Shown here: positions 42,801 through 57,800 of the stretch, in pieces
Position numbering within the stretch: the stretch's first letter is position 1
How the letters are laid out: each line of letters begins with the position of its first letter
NCBI RefSeq assembly: GCF_947172395.1
Contig: NC_069104.1
Span: 3,995,355 to 4,059,354 of the forward strand
Source of the DNA: Bicyclus anynana
Lineage: Eukaryota > Arthropoda > Insecta > Lepidoptera > Nymphalidae
DNA length: 64,000 nt
Reading direction: 5' to 3'
Program-made: the position numbers and the translations under genes
Notes under the pieces: generated by a model
The model's database searches: none
Seen by the model: only the letters and a program-made list of their open reading frames with translations
Told to the model about the DNA's origin: nothing

Positions 42801-45800
42801 CAAAAAGTCATCTAAGAAAATTTCGACCATACCTCGCTGCCCTCTGTCGTCATACCTTCTATATACGTTGTGGAGGTCGCATTTATCTAGTTTGTCTATA
42901 AGTATGATGATTAGCGAAAGCGTGATGATGACAAAACTTTTTGTTTTCAATTACTTATAACGATTGAGAACTCAATATAATGATTGATATGAACAATATT
43001 GTATTATTTTATTTTATTGTATATGTCATACTTTATTATATCGACGAGTATTGTTATGGTTGATTGATGACTTTCGGACATATACTCGAACAAAGGATAT
43101 AATCATAAAGACTTTTAATAATGTTATTAAAAAATATGTAAGTAAAAATTAATTTCTTCAATGCTTTAATGAATGGATTAGCATAGACTAAGCAATATAT
43201 GTAAATGAAAATAGAACAGCACATAGCGAGATTTGATTGGTGCATATGGTTTAAGAACGAGACATGCAGTGTACATGAGACTTAAACATATAAAAATAGT
43301 AAAATATCTAATTTATTTTTACCTGGCAGCTCAATACTTTAAATACAATCTGCGTGTGTAATGCGTTTTCTACTAATATTATAAACACGAAATTTGGTAT
43401 GGATGTTTGTTTGGTTGTATGTTTGGATGTTTGTTACTCTTTATGGCCGCAACTACAGAACCGATTTGGCTGACTTTTATAACAAAGACAGATAATAACC
43501 GGGATTATGACATAGGCTACCTTTTATACCAAAAACGTCCAGTTTTTTCGAGATTTGCGAAAAATTCCATGCGGACAAAGTCGCGAGCGTCCGCTAGTAC
43601 TCTGTAAAGTCAGTATGATATTGTATTTTGAAGCACGTTTTTTACTTCATGTACCTTCTTACGGAATTATAAATGAGTAAAGCTAGCCTAAAATTCGCTC
43701 CACGAGATCATTATTATACATTTGTCTTACATGTCGCTTTCTCTTTCGTACCATAGTGACGAAAGAGTGATTTTTTCGATCTAGCCACTATTGGTCGACA
43801 ATTATATATCCCCCCGAGACGAGTTAGTGACGCGTGCTTGGCGTGCCAGGTAAAAATAATTTACATACATTACCAAAGATTAAAAAAGTTCAGAAGCCGC
43901 ATCAGCTACGTTTTTTTTTACCTAATAAGAAATCATAAAAAAAAACAAAAACGATTAACCTAAAATGCGTTTTTTTAATTGAAAAACAATAACCATGTAT
44001 ACTAAAATATTGTGAGTTACAAAAATGTGAAACCGATGAAATTGAAACTATATTTTTTATCAGGATTTACTTAAAAGGCAAAGGGGGACAAAGCGGGAGT
44101 GGGGTTTGCGATAGCGTGTCGAGATACATATATAACTACAGAAAAATATGAAAATAGCACCATATACTAATAAAAATATTAATAAATATACACAAATACA
44201 CCATAATATCTTAAAAAAAAATGATCTAAGACAACGAAAAATATTTTTAAAATGTTCACCTACATTTTAACAAAAAAATCGTCGAAAAATGTCCTAAGTC
44301 GCTTGCTTAACACATCTATTGAAAAAAAACAACTGCACATAATATTCAATTAGGTATAAAAAAATATATATACGGAACCACAACACATTTGATTAGCGTT
44401 CAAACAGAAATTCGTGTTACCTGTTACAACGACGATGTAGATAATAAAACTGTTAGGTCATATACATTTCCTAGATCCCGATACGTAGCTGACTAAAAAA
44501 CAATACATTCAAATATTACATAATAACTACATACTCCAAAATACTTTCAAATTTTTTTAGCACCAACAATTTACCTCTCAAAATATACTCTACGCCAACA
44601 TTACTCTATGGCGGAACAGTGACAATATAAGTTTTCTATATCAATATTACTCTATGGTACATTTTCAATAATTTACTTAATCATAATTAATTAGGAATTT
44701 ATCTACACTTCTTTTTAATACCATCTATTTTTATATTACAGTACTTTCAACAATAAAATTACTTAAACATTCTATACCAAAATGTCTATTTTAAACGTGA
44801 AATCTATTTATATCAAGTAATAATACAAGTATATCGAACACCTCTGTGAATTCGGGGTTCACATTTTAGCCAATCATGCAATACTATTGAAAGTAATATT
44901 GGAAAAAATACTTTTTTTTTTGTTGGGGGAAAACAAATATCGATTAAACAATTTGCACTTTAAAAACCCGAATCTAATTACATTAAATAAAAATCGTTTG
45001 CACCGTACTAGCGCTAAAACATTTAATTCACTAGCGTTTGTTCTATTTTTGAAACATCGAATTGTCTATGGCAGCCCTAGTGGTTCCATTTAGCTGTTAC
45101 AGATTAAATATACTAAGAGGTCGCTCGAGAAGTTTCTGGTAGTTTCTCTCGGGCCGCTCCTATCTACGCACTTACTGTGAGCGACGTGTTTACAACCCAA
45201 GTAGGCTCGCCTCAGAGCATTTGTGACTTTGCCCTGACATCCACAGACAAAAAGGTCTCAATAAACACGCCACAATAAAAAAAAAAAATAAAAAAAGAGT
45301 ATCAAAAAATCTGTAAGTTCAAAATCGTTCAAATCTTTTGTAATCCAAATTAGTTAAAAGTATTAGAATACGTAAATGATAATACACAATAATATGAGGA
45401 TTTCCAATTAACACGATTGTAGCCCAATTTATCAAAGACAAAATAGCAAAAGTTGAGGCGAAATTAATGTTATAATACTTAAATAATATAGTAGAGTCGT
45501 ATTAATTAATTAATGTACTGCAAATCTTCACACGATCACACGAATGAATACATTTTTATTTATCCACACATATAAACAAAAAGGGACAAACAAACTGAGG
45601 TTAAAAATGCGGAGCAAACGTGATATATCGTTTCGTATTACTTTCATAATTTATACAAAGCAATTAATGAAATAATATTTAAAAAAATAACTAATACGCC
45701 GTGGTAGATATGACGCCATGTTGGATTTAGAATGACGTCATAAGGCATTGTTATCCAAATAAGATTCATTAAAAAGGGACCGTGCTTCATCTAAGCTGGT

Positions 45801-48800
45801 CAAATTTATTTCAGATTTGTAAGCTTCGCCTTAACTTTAACATAATTAATTTTTACTCTCCAAATTACTTTGTTATTTACTCAAAGTTGAATTATTATTT
45901 CATTTACGCATTCATGGATAAAAAAAAAGAAAAAGTAAGATAAAACATTGAAACCATGCTTTAACGCAAATTGCCTCACCACACTAACTCCAGTTTTGCC
46001 CTGTAAGTATAAGACTGTTTCACATATGTCCTAAGGAAAAAAGAAATACTGTTTCTTTTTGTTTTTTTTTTGCCAGTTACATCTCTATAATAAAAATTAC
46101 CTACTTTAATATGAGAATACTAGAGTACTATGTGAGTATAACCTATTATATCTATTATTCTATTGGTATTCATGTAAAAAGGGATGTCATAATGTTGATG
46201 CACAATATTATATAGTTACATAAACAATATTAAATAATATAATAGAAAATAATAAAATTAATAATTCCTATATAATCTTGATTCAATTTAGATTTGAGGG
46301 TATATACTTTCTCATTTTCAATTTTCACAACGGAAAAGAGAAAACTATACGAAATACTTGAAAACTATAGAAAACTTTGCAATAACAATCACGAGTGGTT
46401 TTGTAATAAAAGTTGTAAGTAAAATATAAATAAAATTTCAAAAAAAATCGTGGTTATGATAAATTTAATATTTTTAAAATTTGAGAGAAAAAGGAAACCT
46501 AACCCGACTGTATGATACGTAAACTGTGTGACAGTGTTACCATAGACAAATAACAACACATACATATAAATATGGCAGATGAAATAAGTATAGGGGAAAG
46601 TAATAATTCTACGCTGGTGTAACTTTTACGTGTTAACAGTATTTATTTTTTATAAAAAATATTTTTACACGTATCATTTGAAGTTCTATAGAAACAACAT
46701 TTTCTTTATTAAACGTCTGGGTCTTTTAGGCTTCTCTATTTTATTTAAACGATTTGGTTAAAAGGATAGATACATTTGGCCTTAATATCATTAAAAACTA
46801 TTAATTTAAACAAATTATGGTTCGATTTTGGTCACTCCGCGACCAGAGTTTGCAGTAAACAGTCTGTATTGTTCTTCTTTAGGTTCCAATAGCAGTTAAA
46901 TTAATTCAAATGGAATGACAAAATGACAATAATACGGAACATATTTATTAAATAATAAAGAATAATATCAATTTGAATTTCCTGTACATATGCAAAATGT
47001 AATTTTCGGAAGACGTTTGTTAAAATAAGAAATCTTTAATTTAAAAAATTACACCAGTGTGGAATTAGGAAGAAAAATCATAAAATCATAACCACAGCTC
47101 AGCGAATATAAAACTAAGTTTATGCTTCTACAACTTCAAAAAACTTCAAGCGACATTTATCAGTCAGTGACGTCATAGACCATGGTCTGACTGCTATGCG
47201 CATTTAAACGGGTTAGGTTCGTTAATTATTTTACCATGTATATAGTTATATAAATCTTTTAAGCTTTTGGAGTTTACTCCTTAAGAATTGATTTTTCATA
47301 TATAGCTCCCGGTATGAAATAAATATGGGCAGTAAAATTCGATTAACGAATGACAGCGTTACGCTTACGTGCGGGCGCGCATGCCGCGGCTTGCTGCTCC
47401 TCGGTTGCTTACCTTTCACTTTTCAGGCATAAGTATTGAGACGTACGTAGTGTATGCTGCGGGGCAACATACACCTATTTAGACAGTCGATCTAAAAGAG
47501 TAAACTCCATTTGTGCGTCAGAGCTGATACACACTTTTTTTTTTTAATTTGTCAACATGCGTTAAACGCGCTAAGCTGCGGTTACAATTTGCCCTGATCA
47601 GCAGTAGTGCGGGATGCGCAGTGAGAGAACAAAGCCGGGAGCAGAACAGTGCGGTATGCGACACGATGAGATAGTTACCTTGAGAGGCACGGGCGGCACT
47701 TCCAGGTGATAGCCGATATCACACAGGTTGCGTAAGAGTTCCACGCCTGAAACACAAATGGACTTTTGTATAATATTCTACTCCTAATGGTCCACAGAAC
47801 CACATCGTACGTATCGAACGCATCGCATCAAACGGATCATAGTATTCTTTGTATAGAAAGTCATACAAGTGCGTCCACTGATCCGCATCGTACGGATCGC
47901 ACGAATCTACCATAAAATAAAGATCAGTTTAATGCGATGCGTCCGATACATACAATGCGGATCGGTGTACGCCTGCCTTTAATGGGACAGCAGTAACGTC
48001 TCCGTGTACGATCGGAAAGATGCTGTGATGGTTAAGTTTAGTCAACACAGCTGTATTCATAAACCCACTGTATAATACACCAACTGTGTACTACACCAAG
48101 TGTATAATTTTCGTGTTTTTTTCTTATTTCTTCAAACCAGAGAAGCCTAAAGTTAGCCTGTCACCGAATTCGCTTAGAAGGAAATATTGTTCATGTTTAA
48201 ATGATATGAATAATTTAGAAAAGAAAAACAGTTAATGAAGTTGGAATGGGAATATTGGTCACATCTAGAAAAAAAAGATACAATTTTTTTTTTAAGAGAA
48301 TAAAGTGCTGCATGAGGAACACGAGTTCCATCCGTTCCATGAGCACCAGACATCAAACAACCGCTTGTATTACCGCGAGCCCGCGAAAAATATTCGCTCT
48401 ATCAATCTTTGTGTCACTTCTAATAATTACAAAAAAAAGACTCCCTAGGCTCTCTGGTTATCCGTTCTGACGCATTATCGCGTTTCCCAGACATCAACCA
48501 TTCGGCAATAGTACCGCAGACCGGCCAGATAGCCCAGTTACTTGTGAGAGTGCTCCATGGGGAACAATCGCTCCATTGTTCCCATCTACTATTTCTGATA
48601 CTTAAAACAAGTATAAAGACTCACCATTTTCTCTCTGTTGAGGCAGTATTTACGATTCCCAGGCATCAAACAACCGGTTGTACAACCACGGGCCGGCCAG
48701 ATAGCCCAGATACTTGTGGGAGTGCTACATGGGGTACAGTCGCTCCATCGGCCCTTCTAACACTTCTGATAATAATACAAGTATAGACTCACCAGTCTCT

Positions 48801-51800
48801 CTGTTGAGGCAGTACCGCGATTCCCAGGCATCAAACAGTCGGTTGTAGTACCGCGGACCGGCCAGATAGCCCAGATACTTGTGGGAGTGCTCCGTGGGGA
48901 AAACTCGCTCCATCGGCCCCGTCTGTGTCAGTTCGTCCTCCGCTTGGATGAGGTGACGGACGTCGTCCGGTGTGAGTGTTGATAATATGTCACGCAAATA
49001 CTGTAATAATAAGCAGAATATAAAAATGTTTATTTTGTATGACGAGATTTTTGATGATTTTTATTTGCACACGGTTTTTAGCTCACTATTTACATAGATA
49101 ATTGATTCATACTCATTATGAAGACTCAAATTATTCGGTTGTTAGACGTAATAATTTAAGTAACTCACCAATATATGAAAGAATTTCTGCTCTCCAAAAA
49201 TCTCATTTTAAAACAATCAATCAAACAGTAACATTTTTACTCTTTGATATATTTTGCTAAATTGGTGTTTCACAAATAAGCATTACAAACAAAAACAATT
49301 TTTTTTAGTGGAACTCACCATGTCTCTGTCATCCATGTTGGTATAAATAATATGTTTATCCCTTTCTTCCTTAGATAGGTACACTGTATACAATCTACTG
49401 TCATAAGGCAATCCGGCCTGAAACATTTTAAATATTTACTGAAAAAATGTAACTGACTGTACTGTATGACTATTGGACTATTTGGGCAGTCTACTCGTTT
49501 TAAATAACAAAAAATTTTTTGCAGGGTTGGAAAAATAAACATGGCCAAGTAAATCTCGTTAAAATCGAAATTAGTCATTTCCTATAGGACTTGCGATTTG
49601 GATCGTTCTGCTTTTTGCCCAATAACTTACCTTCAAAGGTAAAATATTAAAACGAAAACTGAGCACCTCTCAGCAGGTGTTCAGAAAAGCTCAGTTTCAT
49701 CTGTATGGTAGTGGACATAAAGTTCTCTATTTATTATCAATCCATTCCTAGTATACTAGAAATGCGTGTGTCAATCTCCTCTGTCACTTTTAATATTTAG
49801 AAAATGCACAAAGACTTATCAGGTTCAGGTTTAGTACTGCGGACCGGCCAAAAAGCCCAGTGACCCTAGCATGCGACAAAGTGAAGAGAAATAGACAAAA
49901 CTTCCTCTAATGGCGGCGGAGTTGTCCCACTCCCATCTCTGTCGTTGCAGTGCAATGAAAGAGATAGCGGTATTTTCGGTAGCGCTGCTATTGGTTGAAA
50001 TTTTACTATTTTCTTCGCGAGATATGTCGATGGTCGCATGTTGGCACTACAGATGCTTGTGGAAGTGCTCCGCGAGGAAAACCCGCTCCATCAAACAATT
50101 TTGAATCTGTGTTAGGAGTATAATAGTCTAGCGGGCGGGGATCGAACCACAACTCTCCGTGATGAGTTCGACTCCTTTACCGCTAAGCTACTGAGGTTTT
50201 AAGATATAAATCATGTTACCAATTTGGTGGGTTTCTCTTTGGAGAGCACGTCAATGTTGGTCTTGACGGGCACTTGGAACTGCGCGATGTTGAGCACCGT
50301 GCTCACTAGCGGGCCCTTCACGTGGATGTCGAGCGGCGACGCGCTGTGCAGACTCGGCGATATGTTCACCTGACAACAAACAAACAACCAAACATAAAAA
50401 TTAACATAACAACAACATAAAAGTAACATTTTCCGAAACCTAAGGTTGCCTGGAAGAAATCGTTATGCAGCGATAAGGCCGCCTTTTGTATACTGCTTCT
50501 CTTGGTGTTTGTTTTGTTTTATGTTGTGGTGTACAAATAAAGAATATAAATAAATAAATAGTTAGTAAATCAGTCGACCCTCCGGACTATTCCTGCACCT
50601 TCCCGCTATTTTTAAGTTATTCTAAAGCGACGTTTTCGGGTTTTTTTAGGTCGAAAATTTCTATTATTTTGATTTTTTTTTGTTTTAGAGATTTCTCTAA
50701 ATCTGAAGGTGATACGTTCCAAATTGTACCGAAATCGTATAGAAATGTAATAATGGCCTTATTTGGTAGTTATAGGTAACTTTCGAGTTTTTTTTTTATT
50801 TGATAATTTCTAGAACTAATGAACCGATTTTTATTTTTTACGCGTTTAACAACGTTCGAGGCGGTTTTTCAGAGTCAAAGGTAAATCAAAACGCGCGTTG
50901 TAAAAAATATTAACAATGCATTTTTTTTAACAATTATATTTATTATATTGATTTCTTATATATTATATTGATTTCTACAAAATTAGCACCAATAGCATAT
51001 TATACACTCAATTGGCAAAAAAGTCTTTGCTTCGTAATTTCATTAAATTGATAAAAACTGACACATCACACATCAAAAAAAGTTTTGCAACAGTCTTGTT
51101 TATTTCATTTATTCCTTCTATCTATTATCACAATTACACGATTTTTAGTAGGGTGAGTTTGCAGATCATATATATAAATTAATAGACATTTTAGATTTAG
51201 TTTTTGGGTTTTTTACGTACCTCCAAAAGCCACGGTTTCAGATCTTCATCCAACAGTACATCAATGCCAAACAATTCATAACAGTTATACCGAGAAGTGA
51301 TATTTGCTTTGGTCAACGAACTGATGCTCGCTTCACCAGAGATTATAGTTTTGATCACTAGATCCTTTATGGATTCCCACAGTGCATCCGTGTCCACGTT
51401 CTGTTCAGTCTTTAGGTATTGAAATAGGGTTTGTAACGTCCTGGAAGAAATATTCAGCTTCATTATGTATGTACAATGTGCATAGAGATATAGAGCCTCA
51501 ATTTTCGTACCCACTCCTAGCACAGACTAGTTTGAGGGGAATGGGAAAATTGGTCATATTTAAAAAAAAAACCTTAAATGATTAATAGCGGTTTAGTTCC
51601 TCTTTCCTTATACGCACTGCAAAGATGTAGAACGATCTTCCAGCTCCTGTTTTCTCCATCATTTTGAATATGGGTATATTCAAGTCAAGAGTGAATAGGC
51701 ATCTTCTAGGCAAGCGTCATCAGGCACCATCAGGCGTGATTGCAGCTAAGTCGTTGGTTGATCTACCAGTCAGTTCGAACCAACACAGCGCTTTTCGCTT

Positions 51801-54800
51801 CGGAGAGGCCATCCCAACACCTTGGGACCCCAATACCCCTTGGTTCTTCACTGTATCCCGTTCATAGCAACTTCATCTTTGAGATTATGTTGAGCTATGT
51901 CGTTGACTTTTAATATTTTGTAATAAGAATTAAAAATATATATGTCAGAGAAAATGAGTACGACATCAGAAGCGGTTGTCTGCAAAACACAATTATTGAA
52001 TGAATGTCTGTCAGGTCTAACAAGTCCCACTAAGAATGTTACCAATAAACCCTGAGTGGCAGAGAATGATCTTGAGTGGAGTCACGCACTTGTGAACGAT
52101 GTGTGTAGGGTTAAAGGTGCCTTTGACTGTTAACAATCACTCCCATTTTCCACTCAAGTCACTCTCCCCGCCTATCCCATAACAACCCAGGTTTATTATT
52201 CAACAAAGGTGTGGACGGATCGACAAGAATGAGCTAGACCACCCGAGCATTCGCTTATATCGCCAGCACTCGGTCTCCCACTACTCCCCACCTAGCTTTG
52301 TACTATCTCGACTCATGACGACACGAGCAGACCGATCAAATAACTTACTCATATATAGTATAGTATAGATATGTTACCATTTGTGTCCCTCGCAGGCAGC
52401 GAAGTCCTCATTGGGCGTATAGTTCTTAGACAATCTATTGATGGAGTAATTGGTTAAATGCATGTATCTATCGTTCAGTGATGTCAACTCATCGTTGTAT
52501 TTCACTGAAAAACAAATTATACAATTCATTAATTTATCAAAAAATCAAAACTAAGCTACAAACATGATAATGAAAATTGACCCCAAAAGGAACTCCCGGA
52601 TTAACATTGTGCATTTTTGAATATTTTGGAATGATAAAGGGATAATTCAGCTTGGATTGCTTTATTTATCAATATAAAAGTATTGTCATTTATGCGCTAT
52701 TATATACAAACACAATTTGTATTAAATAAAAAATTTAACAGTTCTGAACTATTAACGAAAGAACAGGCATACAAAATTTTGACGGCCTCCGTGGCGCAGT
52801 GGTATGCGCGGTGGATTTACAAGACGGAGGTCCTGGGTTCGATCCCCGGCTGGGCAGATTGAGATTTTCTTAATTTGTCCAGGTCTGGCTGGTGGGAGGC
52901 TTAGGCAAAGACGTACCGCCAAGCGATTTAGCGTTCCGGTACGATGTCGTGTAGAAACCGAAAGGAGTGTGGATTTCATTCTCCTCCTAACAAGTTAGCC
53001 CGCTTCCATCTTACACTGCATTATCACTTACCATCAGGTGAGATTGTAGTCAAGGGCTAATTTGTAAAGAATAAAAAAAAAAAAACACGGATTGAAATCC
53101 GTCTTACGAATTTTCAGTTAAGTCACGTATCCTGAAGCTAGTTTAACATTTTTTAACCAAATCTCAACGAAGTTTTCATTTCAAAAATAATGATATTTTA
53201 TTATGGTTTTATTCTTTTTTTTTTAAATAAATAATTATTAATAATTGTGACGGCCGCGTGGCGCAGTGGGTAGTGACCCTGCTTTCTGCATCCACGGCCG
53301 TGGGTTCGATTCCCACAACTGGAAAATATTTGTGTGATGAGCATGGGTGTTTTCCAGTGTCTGTGTGTATTTATACATTATATAAGTATTTATATGTAGT
53401 ATATAATTGTATATTAATATTATAATATCAACTATCTTAGCACCTATAACACAAGCAACTCTGTATGCTTACTTTGGAGCTAGATAGTGATGTGTATTGT
53501 TTAAGTATATTTATTTATTTATTATTTATTACTCACCAGAAGCGAACCTAGCTAAGCCGTCCTTATAAAGGTATATCCTTAGCGGGTGCATTGACGTCAC
53601 CAACACGTACAGCCGGAGGTCGAACTTGCTACCGTTTATGAGGTACGGCTTGGACACGTATCTCTGCACCACTACGGGCTTCTTTTTGGGTATTTGCGTC
53701 CAACGGGACACTACTTTGATACCGGTGCCTCGGGCTGATGCGGGCTGGAATGAACGAAAAAATTAACTTTGCACACTAGTTGAATAATGTTACCCAATCG
53801 TAAATAATATAAAATCGATGATTTGTAATGACAATGATTCGTAGCTAATCATCAAAAGTTCATGACTGAGCATTTATGTTAAGGTTGTCTTATTATCTTA
53901 ATTTTAGTGTCAATTTGTGAACCTATATGGCCACTCTAATCAAACGTCAAAAATGTTCATTATGTTAGTTCATTCATTCTCACAACTAAATGTCTAACGA
54001 CATTCAGCTAGAACGAAAAAAATAACTTTGCACACTAGTTGAAAAATGTTACGAAATCGTAAATAGTATAAAATCTAATAATTTAAAATAAACTTATTTA
54101 TTTTAAATCATACATAATTTAAAATAAACTTATTTATTTTAAATCATGTATGGTTTGTTTGACGTGGACGGATAGTTTATTTTAAGAGGACGTGATAGCC
54201 CGTGGATATGACCTCTGCCTCCGATTCCGGAGGGTGTGGGTTCGAATCTGGCCCGGACATGCACCTCCAATTTTTCAGATATGTGCAATTTAAGAAATTA
54301 AATATCACGTGTCTCAAACGGTGAAGAAAAATCATCGTAAGGAAACTTGCATACCAGAGAATTTTCTTAATTCTCTTCGTATGTGAAGTCTGCCAATTGG
54401 GCCAGCGGGGTGGACTATTGGTACCATCTCATTCTGAGAGGATACTCGTGCTTAGAAGTGAGCCGAATATTTGTTGATAATGATGATGATGATAGTGATG
54501 ATGAGGCACATGTCTTGGACATGATCCCAAACTCGTTAACCCTGTACTTGTTCCCTAGTCTCTGATGGTTCCTGAGCCGGTCTTTACGACCGATTTGAAA
54601 GGTATTATATCTACTAATACTACTCAAGTGTTTAAAATACATACCGGTTTGATGATCCACCGCTCATCATTAGCCGCATGCTTCTCCCAATCGTGCTTCA
54701 GTATCTTGAGGTCATGAGGCAGTACATATGTCTTCGGCATGATCCCAAACTCATTAACCCCATACTTGTTTGCTAGCTTCTGCAGATTCCTCCACAGCCG

Positions 54801-57800
54801 GTCTTTGCGACCGATTTGAAAGGTCCCCGGGAAATGGTTCATTTTCTGACCGTCCTTGATTGCTCTGAACATTATTGATTTCATGTGTTTACCCCATATG
54901 CCTATCCATTCGACGGTTTCTGGTGAAGAAATATCTAATTTAATATATATCAAACGAACAACACGAATGTTATACGATTTGATTACAAGCAATTTTGAAC
55001 CTTATCATCCTAGTAATATGATTCATTGTAACAATATAGATTTGAAACCTCAATAGCTCAACGGAAAAGCGGTCAGATTCATCACCGAGGGGTGGTAGTT
55101 CGATCCCCGCACCGCTGGACTACTGTTGTACTTAATGTTGTAATGCATTCTTTTCGGCCTAATTGGAGGGAAATGGGAATTTTGGCTGGTGGGAGGCTTC
55201 GGCCGTGGCTAGTTACCACCCTACCAGCAAAGACGTACCGCCAAGCGACTTAGCGTTCCGGTACGATGTCGTGTAGAAACTGAAAAGGGGTGTGGATTTT
55301 CATCCTCCTCCTAACAAGTTAGCCTCCTTCCATCTTAGACTGCATCATCACTTACCATCAGGTGAGATTGTCGTCAAGGGCTAACTTTTTAAAGAATAAA
55401 AAAAAAATTGGTCATACTAGCTACGAGGATTTTTAGGACACGAGCCGTAAGGCGAGGCCGGCTAAATAGAAACCGAGTTTATAATGGGTTTAGCCCCGCG
55501 TGTTACACTATACTTTTCACTACGAATGCGAGGAAATATAATAATTCAGAACAATATTCAATGTTAAAATTCTTTTTGCAGACGCAGCTCGCAACTCAAT
55601 AAAAATCAAATAAAAAAAAAAAACGCATTTCACAGAAAAGAAAGCTGCATTTTGTTCTGATTTCAAAATTTTATCAAACAATCGGGGACTTACATATTAT
55701 GTACTCGTACCCACCTATGATGATTCTTTTTACGAATAAAACCTCCTTCGTTTTATAGAGGTCATTATTTTAGTATAACTATTTACGAATTCAAAATTTT
55801 TCGTTTTTATAGTACTCGTAACAGACAAAAATTAAAGAAACAAACTTCTTTAGCCTCTAGAGGCACAAATGCTTGTTTAGCCCCGCTATAGTGGAGTGGT
55901 AGTATGACAGTGTTTTTGAGCAAGCGTATTGAAAAGACTTTTTCGTTTTTGTAGGTTAGTTGGTAACAGACAAAACTTATATATTTCATATATATTTCAA
56001 TCCCGATTTGGTAAGCAATACTGACTAAATAGGTAAATACTAATATGTGAGTAAAAACAAACAATTAATACCTTCTTCTGGACATTCAGCCGTATCACAC
56101 TCGCTCTTCATCAACCTGAACCCAGAGTTGATCAACGTCTTCTTCACCACTATGGGTGTTATGGTGGTGAGTTTCCACTTCAGATGCTTCTGTATGGGCA
56201 GGGGGATCTTCAATGGTGCTGTCTCCTCGTGGCCCAGGAATTTGAGGTACGGCGGCACTCGAGGGAATAGGGACGGGCGGAGACAACCGTTTATTGACTC
56301 GGGTAGACAGAGGGGTGAATCTGAAAAAAAAAATATTAATTTGATTGGCTTTTTGACAGCTTTTTAGGGTTACATAGTCCACAAGGAACGCTCAAAGTTT
56401 CGCCGTGTCGGTCTGTCTGTCTGTCCGCGGTTTAGAGCAGAAACTATTACTACTAGAAAGCTGTAATTTAACAATAGTACCTACTTATGTACATTAAAAA
56501 TATGAACAAAGTCGTAAAATAAAATCATCTCATTTAGTATTAAATTGCATATTACGATTTTTTTTTCAATTCCTTCAACCACTGTATTACGGAAATGGCA
56601 ATACTTATGAGAAAAAAGTGTGGATACATTATTTGTACAGAATCGGATGGTCTACAATTTTTGTCTAAACTATGTTTGCTGTAAAACTCACCGTTTAGCG
56701 GAAAAACGCGAAAGAACTATGTTTGCAACCTTTCACAATCAATATTTTTTTTTTTGCACAAGGGAGATTGATGGGGACTTTTCACAATTCATTTATAATA
56801 GTATTCTGAACATTCATACCAATTTTTAGCTCTATGCGAATTATTGTAACCTTGCTTCTATTTTAAGGATTAATTTGACTGATCTACAAATGTAAATGAA
56901 CTATTGAACTAATGAACTAAGCTGACAAAGTCGCTGGCGTTCTATAGTTTTTGATAATTATAAATGAGCTAAATTCAACGATATTTTATACTATAGATGC
57001 TATGCTTACGTATGCCTACAAAATCACGTCAAAAAGTAATCCGAATTTAGCTACTCTACTGAGCACACATATACAACTTTTTCGTTTAATTTCACTATAT
57101 ATTTAAGTATATATACAGTTCCTGAACACACAACTCTACATTTTATACAATATATAAGCATTATTTGTTTAAATAACTTTCGTTGTTCTCTATTAGACTC
57201 TATGAAATTAAGACAATTAGCCTCTTATATTCGCCTCTGTTTTGACGCGCTAGTAACATATCTCTATTATTATAAAATCTTTGGCTATATTAACATTATG
57301 AAAGCGACACCTTGAATGAACTTCCTATAGCTGGACTGGTTACAAGCTTCTAATGAAACAACAAATGTACTAACCTACTATTATGTATATTACAAACGAA
57401 CTATTAATAACGAATTTCATTACTTAATATAAAAGCCTTCTAAGCCAATATCGAAAACATAACTATCTATTTTTTTCATATATTTTATATGTATAACCTT
57501 TGCGTGTCGGCGGTGCGTTTCTGAAGGGGTTATTTGTGTGCAAAGTGGTCAAAAAGTATTTATTATCCTTGGACACGCGCTCTGAAAAAATTAAATTTGT
57601 AATTTTTGTAAAACAGAAAAACCGATCACCGAACCGACCGAATGTCTCTGAAAATATTCCCCCAATTATGCACCTATACAAAAACCCAATAATGAGATAT
57701 TTAGCAAAAAAAAAAACTTTTTTGTGACCTTTGTCCTCAAATTCTAATAGACGCAGACACATCCCCTACTATAGCGTACTATATTATGTGTTATGTGCTT

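Noticed and set aside
48622..48757. Mutually exclusive alternative exon 10
   Set aside because: In-frame stops and the lack of an acceptor mark it as a decayed duplicate.
56095..56382. Alternative 95-codon minus-strand frame over TTLL4 exon 3
   Set aside because: A different frame of the same exon matches TTLL4 and fits both splice phases; this one does not.
57463..57762. Overlapping 99- and 75-codon frames on both strands
   Set aside because: AT-driven, no motif, no splice context, and inside a TTLL4 intron.
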